Positions 40,448 to 48,512 of a stretch of DNA of 64,000 bases are shown piece after piece. Made by a program: the position numbers and the translations under genes. Origin of the DNA: Alicyclobacillus mali (GTDB lineage: Bacteria; Bacillota; Bacilli; Alicyclobacillales; Alicyclobacillaceae); the NCBI RefSeq assembly GCF_017329565.1, contig NZ_JAFMTT010000004.1; one strand, written 5' to 3'. The first letter of the stretch is position 1, and each line of letters starts with the position of its first letter. The notes below the pieces were generated by a model that was not told the origin of the DNA, ran no database searches, and saw only the letters and a program-made list of their open reading frames with translations.

Positions 40448-42028
40448 TCAGCGGCGCGACGAGCGCGGCTTCGCGGGCTCCAAATTCACCCGCGTGCCAT
40501 TGATTCGGCTTTGGCGCAGCGCCTCGTAGACGAAAGGCGCGCTCTCTTCCTCCACCTCGATGAACGTAAACTTCTCGAACATGTCGATCCGGCCGACCGC
40601 GTCGCCCGGCACGCCGGCCTCTTCCGAGATGGCGCGGACGAAGTCCTGTGGGCTCATCCGAGCTGTGCGGCCGACATTGACGAAGAACCGCACCATCCCC
40701 GGCCGCGCGCCCGTGTCTCCGAAGTCGTATTCGTCCGCCTCCGACCGGTTCCCATCGCCTGAGGAAGCGAGTTTCAGCAAGGCCGACGCGATATCGATGG
40801 GATCGTGCTCGTCCACGAGGCCGCTCAGGATCGCACGATACGGCGCGAGGCCGCCCTCGCGGATGACGTCCACGATTTTGCTGCGCCACATCTCCGCCTG
40901 CCGCTCGGCCACGTCCTCCAGCGACGGCACCTCGCGGACCGTGATCTTCTGCTTGATTTCCCGCTCAATCTGCTTCAACAGTTTGTATTCGCGGGGCGTC
41001 ACCAGCGTAATCGCGAGACCTCGCTTGCCAGCGCGCCCGGTGCGGCCAATGCGATGCACGTACGACTCGGGATCCTGTGGGACGTCGTAGTTGATGACGT
41101 GCGTCACGTCGTCGACGTCCAGCCCGCGAGCCGCCACGTCTGTCGCGACCAACAGCTCGATTTCATTCTTGCGGAACTTGCGCATGACCCTGTCGCGCTG
41201 AGCCTGGCTCAGGTCTCCGTGCAGACCATCCGCGAGGTAGCCGCGCGCGAGCAGGGCCTCGACGAGATCGTCCACACCGCGCTTCGTCCGGCAGAAAATG
41301 ATCCCGAGCTGGATGTCCTCGCTGTCCACGATGCGGCAGAGGCTGTCGAGCTTGTTGCGCTCCAGCACCTTGTAGCAGACCTGATCGATTTGCGGTACGG
41401 TCACCTCGCCGCGATTGACCGTGATGTGCTGCGGATCCTGCATGTAACGCAGCGCGAGCCGCTTGACCTCGTTCGGGAAGGTGGCCGAGAACAGCATGGT
41501 CTGTCTGTCGCTCGGCGTCTCGCGCAAAATCGCCTCGATGTCTTCGATGAAGCCCATGTCGAGCATCTCGTCGGCTTCGTCGAGCACAACCATCTTCACG
41601 TCGTTCAGCGACAGCGTTCCGCGGTGGATGTGATCCAACACCCGCCCAGGCGTGCCGATGACAATTTGCACGCCTTGCTTCAACGCGCGGATCTGGTGCA
41701 CGATGGACTGTCCGCCGTAAATCGGGACGGATCGGACGCGCTTGTATTTCGCGATTTTGCGGACCTCACCAGCCACCTGGATCGCCAACTCGCGCGTCGG
41801 CGTCAGCACGATGGCCTGCACGCGCGGCTCGGTCGACACCCGTTCCACCAACGGGATGCCGAACGCGGCGGTCTTCCCTGTGCCGGTCTGTGCCTGGCCG
41901 ATCACGTCCCGGCCCTCCAGCACGACAGGAATACACGCCGCCTGAATCGGCGATGGCTCTTCAAACCCCATATCGTGAATCGCCTGCAGTACGCGGCGGT
42001 TCAACCCAAAAGACTCAAACGATGACAT
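40448..42028 (-). CDS. DEAD-box ATP-dependent RNA helicase with DbpA-type RNA-binding domain
   Basis: 526-residue RNA helicase. Motifs in order: Q motif (FEEPSPIQAACIP), I AQTGTGKT, Ia PTRELA, II DEAD (about 149), III SAT, IV IIFCRTKRGVDDL, V TDVAARGLDVDDVTHVINYD and VI HRIGRTGRAG. The C-terminal 75 residues (MVRFFVNVGRTARMSPQDFV...) form a DbpA/CsdA-like RRM, then a basic tail. That layout fits DeaD/CshA-type enzymes in ribosome assembly, mRNA decay and cold adaptation. The start is ATG 42028 with AAAGG upstream. It lies between cinA and recA, which in Bacillus are adjacent. Confidence 0.93.
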   Translation of the reverse strand: MSSFESFGLNRRVLQAIHDMGFEEPSPIQAACIPVVLEGRDVIGQAQTGTGKTAAFGIPLVERVSTEPRVQAIVLTPTRELAIQVAGEVRKIAKYKRVRSVPIYGGQSIVHQIRALKQGVQIVIGTPGRVLDHIHRGTLSLNDVKMVVLDEADEMLDMGFIEDIEAILRETPSDRQTMLFSATFPNEVKRLALRYMQDPQHITVNRGEVTVPQIDQVCYKVLERNKLDSLCRIVDSEDIQLGIIFCRTKRGVDDLVEALLARGYLADGLHGDLSQAQRDRVMRKFRKNEIELLVATDVAARGLDVDDVTHVINYDVPQDPESYVHRIGRTGRAGKRGLAITLVTPREYKLLKQIEREIKQKITVREVPSLEDVAERQAEMWRSKIVDVIREGGLAPYRAILSGLVDEHDPIDIASALLKLASSGDGNRSEADEYDFGDTGARPGMVRFFVNVGRTARMSPQDFVRAISEEAGVPGDAVGRIDMFEKFTFIEVEEESAPFVYEALRQSRINGTRVNLEPAKPRSSRR

Positions 42029-42032
42029 ACTC

Positions 42033-43346
42033 TCAACCTTTCTCTCCTCTGCCTGTCTTGTCTCTTCCCACATCAGAATCTCCATTCAACTCCTGCCACA
42101 GTCTCCATAGCGCCTGTTTGCAGCTGCGGATCCGAACCTGGGCGCGCGATCCACGCAGCCTGAGTTCATAAACTCGACAGCCTCGAGGACCCGCGAGCCC
42201 AACGTACACGAGTCCAACGGGTTTCTCCGGCGTGCCGCCTCCGGGGCCCGCGATGCCCGTCACGCCAATGCCATACGTCGCACCGAGCTTGTCGCGGACA
42301 CCTTGAGCGAGTTCGCGCGCCGTCTGCTCCGACACGGCCCCGTGTGCGGCCAGGGTCTCCTCACGAACCCCCACCACGGACGCCTTGACCCGATTGTCAT
42401 ACGCCACGACACCGCCCAAAAATGACGATGAGCTGCCGGGCACGTCCGTGATCATCTCGGCCAGCATGCCGCCGGTGCAGCTTTCCGCCACGGCCAGCGT
42501 TGAGCCGGTCTCTTGGAGCCGCCGCAAAACGACCGATGCCAGCGAATCGGCATCTACCCCGTAAATGAAGGGGGCGAACCGTTTGCGCAACTCGTCTTCG
42601 ACCGGGCGGATGAGTTCCCAGCACGCGTCCTCGGTCGGGCCGGACGCTGTAATCCGCAGGACCATCTCGCCCTCGCCAGCGTACGGCGCCACGGTCGGGT
42701 TATCCTTGCATGTCAGATCGGCGATTCTCGCATCCACATCTGACTCGCCGATGCCGCAGAAATGGAGAATCCGGGAAACCAACTTGCGCGTACCACCAAA
42801 GTGGTCTACCAGGCGAGGAATCACGTAATTTTGCAGCATGGGACGCATTTCGAGGGGCGGACCCGGAAGAAGAAAGTAATGCACGCCGTTGTCAAATACG
42901 TACTGTCCCGGTGCGGTCCCGTTCGGGTTCGGAATCCATTCTCCGCCTTCAATGACGAGGGCCTGCTTCCGGTTCTGCTCCGGCATGGGCCTGCCTCTTC
43001 GCTTGAAATACGATTCGACTTCCGTCAGCGCCTCCTGGGAAAGCACAAGGTTTCTACCCAGGAATTTCGCCAGTGCTTCCTTCGTCAAGTCGTCCTGCGT
43101 GGGCCCCAGTCCCCCTGTCGCAATCACGGCGTTCGAGCGCCGGGAAGCGATGGAGAACGTCTCAATAATCCGCGCCTCGTTGTCTCCTACCGCACTGTGA
43201 TAGTACACGTACATTCCGTGCTTCGCAAGTTCCTGCGAAATCTCCCGGGCATGCCCGTTGTGAATCTGTCCGATGACAATCTCTGTACCCACCGCAATCA
43301 GTTCGGCGCGGCAAGGCTCTGCCAAGGCCACAGCCACCCTCTCCAT
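42033..43346 (-). CDS. cinA: CinA-family protein (competence/damage-inducible, NMN deamidase-type C-terminus)
   Basis: 437 residues in two domains. The N-terminal MoaB/MogA-like domain (about 12-175) has AELIAVGTEIVIGQIHNGHA, ATGGLGPTQDD and PGPPLEMRPM. The C-terminal domain (about 270-415) has VAESCTGGMLAEMIT and GVTGIAGPGGGTPEKPVG, the nicotinamide-nucleotide amidase type. Related proteins cleave ADP-ribose and recycle NMN; in Bacillus and Streptococcus cinA is tied to competence and recA. The ATG 43346 has a weak SD; a GTG at 43331 after GAGAGG is an alternative. A charged tail follows the C-terminal domain. It ends 4 bases before the helicase start. Confidence 0.93.
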   Translation of the reverse strand: MERVAVALAEPCRAELIAVGTEIVIGQIHNGHAREISQELAKHGMYVYYHSAVGDNEARIIETFSIASRRSNAVIATGGLGPTQDDLTKEALAKFLGRNLVLSQEALTEVESYFKRRGRPMPEQNRKQALVIEGGEWIPNPNGTAPGQYVFDNGVHYFLLPGPPLEMRPMLQNYVIPRLVDHFGGTRKLVSRILHFCGIGESDVDARIADLTCKDNPTVAPYAGEGEMVLRITASGPTEDACWELIRPVEDELRKRFAPFIYGVDADSLASVVLRRLQETGSTLAVAESCTGGMLAEMITDVPGSSSSFLGGVVAYDNRVKASVVGVREETLAAHGAVSEQTARELAQGVRDKLGATYGIGVTGIAGPGGGTPEKPVGLVYVGLAGPRGCRVYELRLRGSRAQVRIRSCKQALWRLWQELNGDSDVGRDKTGRGEKG

Positions 43347-43359
43347 CCCGACGTGCGCC

Positions 43360-43941
43360 TCACGAGGCGCGAGACAAGATCATCTCTCGATTCTTCATAA
43401 AATAGTCGATTGCCGACACCACGGTCATAATCACCATGACGTAAATCATCACCTGAGCAACCGGAACACGAATTACAGAAAACGGGAAATTGTTCAGCAT
43501 CAACAGGACAATGCCCACCATCTGCGCGGTCGTCTTCCACTTCCCCCACTGGCTTGCGGCCACCACCACCCCGTCTCCCGCGGCGATAAGGCGAAGCCCG
43601 GTGACCGCGAACTCGCGGCTGATGATCACAATCGCGACCCACGCTGGCATGCGCTGCATTTGAACCAGAATGATGAGCACCGCCGAGACCAAAAGCTTAT
43701 CCGCCAGTGGATCGAGGAACTTCCCGAAATTCGTGATCATGTTCCGCTTCCGCGCAATCCGCCCGTCCAACGCGTCCGTGGCCGCCGCTGCGATAAAGAC
43801 CAGCGCGGCCAAGGCCTCATTCACGGTTGTGGTCTGCCCGTGAAACGTCACGGAGCCGATGTGAAAAGGGACCAACAAGATCACGCAGACGACCGGCACC
43901 AGCAAAATTCTGGCCAGTGTAATCCGATTTGCCAGATTCAA
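43360..43941 (-). CDS. pgsA: CDP-diacylglycerol-glycerol-3-phosphate 3-phosphatidyltransferase
   Basis: Integral membrane enzyme making phosphatidylglycerophosphate, the committed step to phosphatidylglycerol and cardiolipin. 193 residues, about six hydrophobic segments. The CDP-alcohol phosphotransferase motif D-G-x2-A-R-x8-G-x3-D-x3-D is complete (DGRIARKRNMITNFGKFLDP, from residue 59). The start is TTG 43941, with GAGGGG 9 bases upstream. It is 13 bases upstream of cinA in transcription order, and pgsA-cinA-recA is the standard Bacillales order. Confidence 0.95.
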   Translation of the reverse strand: MNLANRITLARILLVPVVCVILLVPFHIGSVTFHGQTTTVNEALAALVFIAAAATDALDGRIARKRNMITNFGKFLDPLADKLLVSAVLIILVQMQRMPAWVAIVIISREFAVTGLRLIAAGDGVVVAASQWGKWKTTAQMVGIVLLMLNNFPFSVIRVPVAQVMIYVMVIMTVVSAIDYFMKNREMILSRAS

Positions 43942-43983
43942 TGGCCCACGCCCCTCTTGTCCGATTTGCGCACTGGCACCCGG

Positions 43984-44478
43984 TCACGAGCGATAGTTCG
44001 TGAATTGCAGCGGAACATCCAACTCTGCGCTGCGAAGCATCTGAATCACTGCCTGGAGGTCGTCGCGACTCTTGCCAGAGACGCGAATTTGGTCGCCCTG
44101 AATCTGAGCCTGAACTTTGATCTTAGAGTCTTTGATCAGCTTGGTGATCTGTTTGGCGTGATCGGCATCCAGGCCGTTCACGAGTTCCACCACCTGGCGA
44201 ACCGTGCCCCCCGCGGCAGGCTCGACCTTACCCGGTCTGAGCGCCTTCAGCGACACGTTTCGCTTGACGAGTTTCGTCTGCAGAACATCCAACAGTTGTT
44301 CAAGCTTGTACTCGTCATCCGAGATCAGCGTAAGCCTGTCGCCGTCCAGGCGAATCTCGCTCTTCGAGCCTTTGAAGTCAAACCTCGTCTCGATCTCCCG
44401 CCGAGACTGTTGAACGGCGTTCGACACCTCCTGAAGATCCACCTTTGACACAATGTCGAACGAAGCCTCTTTGGCCAT
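43984..44478 (-). CDS. YajQ-family nucleotide-binding protein
   Basis: 164-residue soluble protein of the YajQ (UPF0234) family with two ferredoxin-like halves. Typical segments are SFDIVSKVDLQEVSNAV, REIETRFDFKGSKSEI, RPGKVEPAAGGTVRQ and QAQIQGDQIRVSGKSRDDLQ. Some members bind c-di-GMP or RNA; no role is established for Gram-positive members. The start is ATG 44478. It lies 42 bases upstream of pgsA and 45 bases after rodZ in one apparent transcript. Confidence 0.93.
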   Translation of the reverse strand: MAKEASFDIVSKVDLQEVSNAVQQSRREIETRFDFKGSKSEIRLDGDRLTLISDDEYKLEQLLDVLQTKLVKRNVSLKALRPGKVEPAAGGTVRQVVELVNGLDADHAKQITKLIKDSKIKVQAQIQGDQIRVSGKSRDDLQAVIQMLRSAELDVPLQFTNYRS

Positions 44479-44523
44479 GTTCCCGCTCCTCTACACCCAG
44501 TGTACGCTTTCGACCGGTCCTCG

Positions 44524-45462
44524 TCACCCTCGCTCAATCACAACGACCGGCGCCCAATTGATATTCGGCAACTGGACCGGTTTCCCGTCCACCGTAATGG
44601 ACACGCCCTGAACGTGGCCGAGGTGGAAGGTGACGTTGTTCTGCGCCGAGAACGATTTGGATTGCCCTTGGTTCAGGATGACGTTCGGCGCCACCGCCTG
44701 ACCATCCGCGGTCGCGCTGAACCACAGTTCGCCCGTATTCACGGTAACCACCACCTGCAGATTCGAGGCGTGAAGCACCTTGTAGGTGTACATCCCGTTG
44801 GCATACGGCAGGGCGACCACCGCTGGCTGAGTCTGTTGAACGGGCTGCGTCGGTTGCTTACGCGGAGCCGTCTGGTGCGCGGCAGGCTTGGTGGCCTGCG
44901 TCTTCGGCGGACCCGACGAGGTCGTGTTGGTCGTGTGAGTGCCCTGGCCATGGTGGTGATGCAAAAGGACGTACACCCCTCCGACCACCACGAGCGCACC
45001 GACGATGAGCAGACCTTGTCCAAACCATGAGCCCACCGATCGCACAGGTCGGTCATACACGTCTCGCCGAGGCCGCTCAGCCCGTTCTTGCGTGCGGGAC
45101 CGCGTGCGCTCCATTTCATTGAGCGATCTCGGCTCCACCATACGCGCCGCAGGTTTGCGGTCCATTACGGCGCCGTCGGACGTCCCTGGCGATGCGTCCG
45201 ACTTCGTCCCCTGCTGAGCAGCGCTGGAATGACCGCTATCCACATATTTTTCCAAAAGGTCACTTCCGTCCAGACCGAGAACCTCAGCGTAACTCCGCAC
45301 AAAACCGCGCGCATACACGCGGCCCGGCAGCACATCCCACTGGCCCGACTCCAGTGCTTCGATGTATCGCTTGCGAATTTTCGTCCGCTCTTCGACATCT
45401 TCCACCGTGAGTCCGAGCGATTCGCGCCTTGCGCGCAGAATTTGCCCCAACTGCTCGTGCAC
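44524..45462 (-). CDS. rodZ: RodZ-like helix-turn-helix membrane protein
   Basis: 312 residues. N-terminal Cro/CI-type helix-turn-helix (LGQILRARRESLGLTVEDVE, RYIEALESGQW) followed by RVYARGFVRSYAEVLGLD, a charged linker, one membrane helix (GLLIVGALVVVGGVYVLL, about 160) preceded by positive residues, a Thr/Gln/Pro-rich linker and a C-terminal DUF4115-like beta domain. RodZ links MreB to the envelope and controls rod shape. The chosen start is GTG 45462, with AAGGGAGG 7 bases upstream; the frame to 45507 starts before the SD. Homologue of ymfM, next to pgsA as in Bacillus. Confidence 0.9.
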   Translation of the reverse strand: MHEQLGQILRARRESLGLTVEDVEERTKIRKRYIEALESGQWDVLPGRVYARGFVRSYAEVLGLDGSDLLEKYVDSGHSSAAQQGTKSDASPGTSDGAVMDRKPAARMVEPRSLNEMERTRSRTQERAERPRRDVYDRPVRSVGSWFGQGLLIVGALVVVGGVYVLLHHHHGQGTHTTNTTSSGPPKTQATKPAAHQTAPRKQPTQPVQQTQPAVVALPYANGMYTYKVLHASNLQVVVTVNTGELWFSATADGQAVAPNVILNQGQSKSFSAQNNVTFHLGHVQGVSITVDGKPVQLPNINWAPVVVIERG

Positions 45463-45491
45463 GCGTCGCCCTCCCTTGCCCATTGGCGCAT

Positions 45492-46262
45492 CTATTCGTG
45501 AGCCCACGAGGCCTGTTCGTCTTCGAACATATCATAGCGAATTTCTTCCTGCGGATCTCGGCGCAGTTCGATCAGCATATCGAACAAATCCCAGGTGTAA
45601 CGCGTACGCCGGACAAAGATGTCTGGATGCTCGATCACGACCGGCGCCTTCATCCGGAGGATTTCGTCCACGCAGCGCATGTGCTCTTCGCCGCCCCGCA
45701 TGACCGATACGGCCCCATCGATGATGTAGACGAACGGTTCAGCTCGGAACGTGGCCGAAGGGAGCTCGCGCATGATGGTCTGCTTCAGAAGCGTGGACGA
45801 CACGAAGAGCCAGCGCTTGTTGGCGTACACGCTCGCGGCCACGATGGCCTCGGTTTTACCGACGCGCGGCTGCCCACGCACGCCGATGATCTGCCGGCCC
45901 GGACGTTTCAGAATCTCGCCCAAAAAATCGACCAGCACCCCGAGCTCGTCCCGAACGAACCGGTATGTGCGTTTTTCCGTGTCACTCCGCTCAATAAACC
46001 GCCCGTGCCGAAGCGCAAGCCTGTCGCGAAGCGTCGGTTCCCTAAGCGCCGTGACTTCGATGTCTTCCATCGACTCGAGCATCGTTCGAAGCACATCGAG
46101 GATGTCCGCTCGATCCACATCGATCAGGAATCCTCTTCCATACTCCGACACTCCTGATAATTGTACGATGTTCACGCCAAGCATGCCAAGCAGGGAAGCG
46201 ATGTCCCCCAACAGACCAGGTCTGTCCCGGCGAATATGATACTGAAAATAATACTCGGCCAC
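45492..46262 (-). CDS. YmfK-like DUF3388 protein with N-terminal ACT-like domain
   Basis: 256-residue cytoplasmic protein. The first 75 residues look like an ACT domain (YYFQYHIRRDRPGLLGDIASLLGMLGVNI), which usually binds an amino acid. The remainder matches DUF3388: GRQIIGVRGQPRVGKTEAIVAASVYA (P-loop-like GxxxxGKT), ATFRAEPFVYIIDGAVS and EHPDIFVRRTRYTWDLFDML. Function unknown; B. subtilis ymfK occupies the same place beside rodZ. The start is GTG 46262 with AAAGG upstream. It is 29 bases before rodZ. Confidence 0.88.
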   Translation of the reverse strand: MAEYYFQYHIRRDRPGLLGDIASLLGMLGVNIVQLSGVSEYGRGFLIDVDRADILDVLRTMLESMEDIEVTALREPTLRDRLALRHGRFIERSDTEKRTYRFVRDELGVLVDFLGEILKRPGRQIIGVRGQPRVGKTEAIVAASVYANKRWLFVSSTLLKQTIMRELPSATFRAEPFVYIIDGAVSVMRGGEEHMRCVDEILRMKAPVVIEHPDIFVRRTRYTWDLFDMLIELRRDPQEEIRYDMFEDEQASWAHE

Positions 46263-46286
46263 GCCATCTCAACCTTTCTCGGGGTC

Positions 46287-47324
46287 CTAGGACAAATGAA
46301 AAGCGTTCTGAAGGTTGGCTCGCACGCTGGGGGCGAGCGAAGCGAAGGTGGCGTCCGCGCCCGCTGCTTCCGATTCGGCGCGAACCTGAAGCGCGGCCCA
46401 CGACGTGACGACAGAAGCAGGCACCTGCTTGTCGTCCAAGGCGACAGAAGTCAAATCGAGCACCAGATGCTCTCCCGGCTTCCAGGAAGCAGGTGAAAGG
46501 AGCATTTGAAACGCTCGCAGGACCTCCGAGTCGGCGAGATGGCCCGGAGACACGGCGCACCCTGATGCGGACGTTGTGCCAAAACAGGCCCAGTTCGGCG
46601 TCAACGCATGAAGTGTCTGAAGCTGTCCCGGCGCCGCGTTGCCGCCGATGGCGCCGAGCTCGACTGCGTATCCGTAGCTCGACAGCGGCTGGGCGGAGGG
46701 CTGCGGAACTGCGACCACAGTCGCATTCGCATCTGCCTGATACAGACCCACAAAGAACGCTTTTTGTTCAGCAACGCTGGCACCGCCGGGTACGTACACC
46801 AAGCTGGGCACGCCGGTGTACACGGCCCCACTGGCCGAACCGGAACCGAGCGACGTCATCCAGTCTCCACAGAGCACCCCTATGCTGTACGCGACGCCGA
46901 CCGGATCCTGAGCCATTTCCGCCACATTCGCGAGTGAGGACGGAGAAGCGGCTCGGTCGCTCACGACGAGAAAGTGTACTGACGGGTTTGCCGAAGCCAT
47001 CTCGTTCACGCCCGACGCGAGAGGGTTCGCATCGTCACATACCAACATGACTCCGGTGAGTCGGCGCCTGGACAGCTCGCTCTGTGCTTCCGACTGCCAT
47101 GCGCTCAAAGAAGTGTGCACCACTTCCACGGCCGTCGCTCCTGCGGCTCCCAACTCTGACGCCGACGGGGCGAACGGCGGCGCACCCACAATCTCCACCA
47201 GCACCGCGGGCTTATTGACCGTCGGGCGCATGGCCGCCAGATCAGGCGCGCCACAGCCCGCCGCACTGGCCGCGACTGCCGCCATCGCCACCGCGAGCCG
47301 CCACTTTCTTCGCACTTTTGCCAT
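46287..47324 (-). CDS. Putative lipoprotein, BMP/PnrA-like substrate-binding fold
   Basis: 345 residues with a signal peptide (KVRRKWRLAVAMAAVAASAAGC) and lipobox Cys at about 24, so it should be anchored outside the cell membrane. The mature part is Ala/Ser-rich; the layout (GVMLVCDDANPLASGVNEMA, SVHFLVVSD, AYSIGVLCGDWM) faintly resembles basic-membrane-protein/PnrA nucleoside-binding lipoproteins. No permease or ATPase gene is nearby, so a transport role is doubtful; a sensor or envelope role is possible. ATG 47324. It stands between ymfK and the plus-strand small gene, a place where Bacillus has other genes. Confidence 0.65.
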   Translation of the reverse strand: MAKVRRKWRLAVAMAAVAASAAGCGAPDLAAMRPTVNKPAVLVEIVGAPPFAPSASELGAAGATAVEVVHTSLSAWQSEAQSELSRRRLTGVMLVCDDANPLASGVNEMASANPSVHFLVVSDRAASPSSLANVAEMAQDPVGVAYSIGVLCGDWMTSLGSGSASGAVYTGVPSLVYVPGGASVAEQKAFFVGLYQADANATVVAVPQPSAQPLSSYGYAVELGAIGGNAAPGQLQTLHALTPNWACFGTTSASGCAVSPGHLADSEVLRAFQMLLSPASWKPGEHLVLDLTSVALDDKQVPASVVTSWAALQVRAESEAAGADATFASLAPSVRANLQNAFHLS

Positions 47325-47496
47325 TCCACTCCTTTTGCGAGGGCTTCCGCAAATGTCGCTTCACCCTATTGTAAACCTTCTCGAACAGCTTGTCTCACCC
47401 AGGAGAAATCTCACGCTTGCCTTTCACGCGTCTCTCTCACATGATAAGGGTATACGAAAGGATGATGGCGCCGTGGGGGATATCAGTGGAGACCAC

Positions 47497-47823
47497 GTGT
47501 CCGTAGCCAAAGCGCTCTACCAGCTTGACTTTTACTTGGAGCAGATCGACGCGCCGTTTGACATTTACGACCTCTACGAGGAGGCCTATCGAGAACTGCG
47601 CGGGAAGTATTACGACGAGAGCTGGCTCGATCATCTGGACGACCATCCGCATGTGCGCGAGTCGCTCGACGAGAATTTTACGCTGCAGTCCATCGTGGAT
47701 GCGCTGCTGCGCACAGGTCACGAGCCGGTGGTTCGCGCGTTGATGCGGTCGTTTCGCCGCGAGCAGATCTCCGTCACCCAGCGGTTTATCGACGGCGCAA
47801 GCCGACAAAAGGGACGCCCGTAG
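47497..47823 (+). CDS. Small acidic helical protein, unrecognised
   Basis: About 108 residues, soluble and strongly acidic in the first half (LDFYLEQIDAPFDIYDLYEEAYRELR), ending with a basic segment (FRREQISVTQRFIDGASRQKGRP). GTG 47497 follows GGAG with 5 bases; GTG 47473 after AAGGA is the alternative and adds 8 residues. The frame is open much further upstream but overlaps the lipoprotein gene antisense. A strong terminator overlaps the stop codon, which supports a real transcript. I recognise no family. Confidence 0.65.
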   Translation: MSVAKALYQLDFYLEQIDAPFDIYDLYEEAYRELRGKYYDESWLDHLDDHPHVRESLDENFTLQSIVDALLRTGHEPVVRALMRSFRREQISVTQRFIDGASRQKGRP

Positions 47824-47837
47824 GCGTCCCTTTTGTC
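47805..47837. terminator. Bidirectional terminator
   Basis: ACAAAAGGGACGCC-CGTA-GGCGTCCCTTTTGT: a perfect 14-base-pair stem with A-run and T-run on opposite sides. It ends the plus-strand small gene and can also end the minus-strand gene at 47869. Confidence 0.9.
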
Positions 47838-47868
47838 ATTCACGTGTCCCGGTGCCCCGATAAGGACC

Positions 47869-48450
47869 TCAGTTTGCAAGAGGCTTCAGTTCCATCCAGC
47901 AGGCATGATCCACGCCCGTGGCGTCCTGAGCTGCCCCCTGCATCGCCTCTGCGAGGTCTTCTCCCGACGCTCGAGTGGCCAAATGCTCGTATGTGCTTCT
48001 CCCCAGCCCTGCCGTCCCCACGATGGTTCCACCCTCTGTGAAGGTGATCTCAGCTTCGGCAATCGGCTCCTTTAACAAGTACAAATTGCTCAAATAGGCG
48101 TCCGTAACCGCGCGCATGTCGCGGAAGGCAACCGTCGGATTGGAAATAGTGCCTGCGGGCGTTTCCACTTCCACCATCGCCGATACCACGAATTGGCCGT
48201 CGCCGCGATCGTCGGGCAGCACGGCGAGGTCATACAAGCCGGGGATATCGGCCAGACTCGCGGCGATGGTCTCCATCTCGGCCTCCGACGGCGCAGCTTC
48301 AACTGGCGCGACGGCGGCGCTGACGCCATGCGCGTCCGTCACATCGCGTCCCGCTCCCCGTTGCGAGAACGCGTGAGCCAGGCCCATGTAAGCGCACAGC
48401 GCGACGAACGCGACCGTCATGACTACAATGGACGATTTCTGGCGTACCAC
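47869..48450 (-). CDS. Exported or membrane-anchored protein, unrecognised
   Basis: 193 residues. The N-terminal hydrophobic segment (SIVVMTVAFVALCAYMGLAHA, about 7-27) can be a signal peptide with an AHA cleavage site or an anchor. The mature part is acidic with a short Ala-rich linker, then a globular region (IPGLYDLAVLPDDRGDGQFV, VETPAGTISNPTVAFRDM). There is no lipobox. The start is GTG 48450 with GAGGACGACGG upstream. It follows spoIIIE by 62 bases. I do not recognise the family; it does not clearly match YhcN/YlaJ spore lipoproteins. Confidence 0.7.
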   Translation of the reverse strand: MVRQKSSIVVMTVAFVALCAYMGLAHAFSQRGAGRDVTDAHGVSAAVAPVEAAPSEAEMETIAASLADIPGLYDLAVLPDDRGDGQFVVSAMVEVETPAGTISNPTVAFRDMRAVTDAYLSNLYLLKEPIAEAEITFTEGGTIVGTAGLGRSTYEHLATRASGEDLAEAMQGAAQDATGVDHACWMELKPLAN

Positions 48451-48512
48451 CCGTCGTCCTCTCCTCGTGTTGGACTAGGACATGTATACGGACGGGCGGA
48501 CGGGTGTATGCC

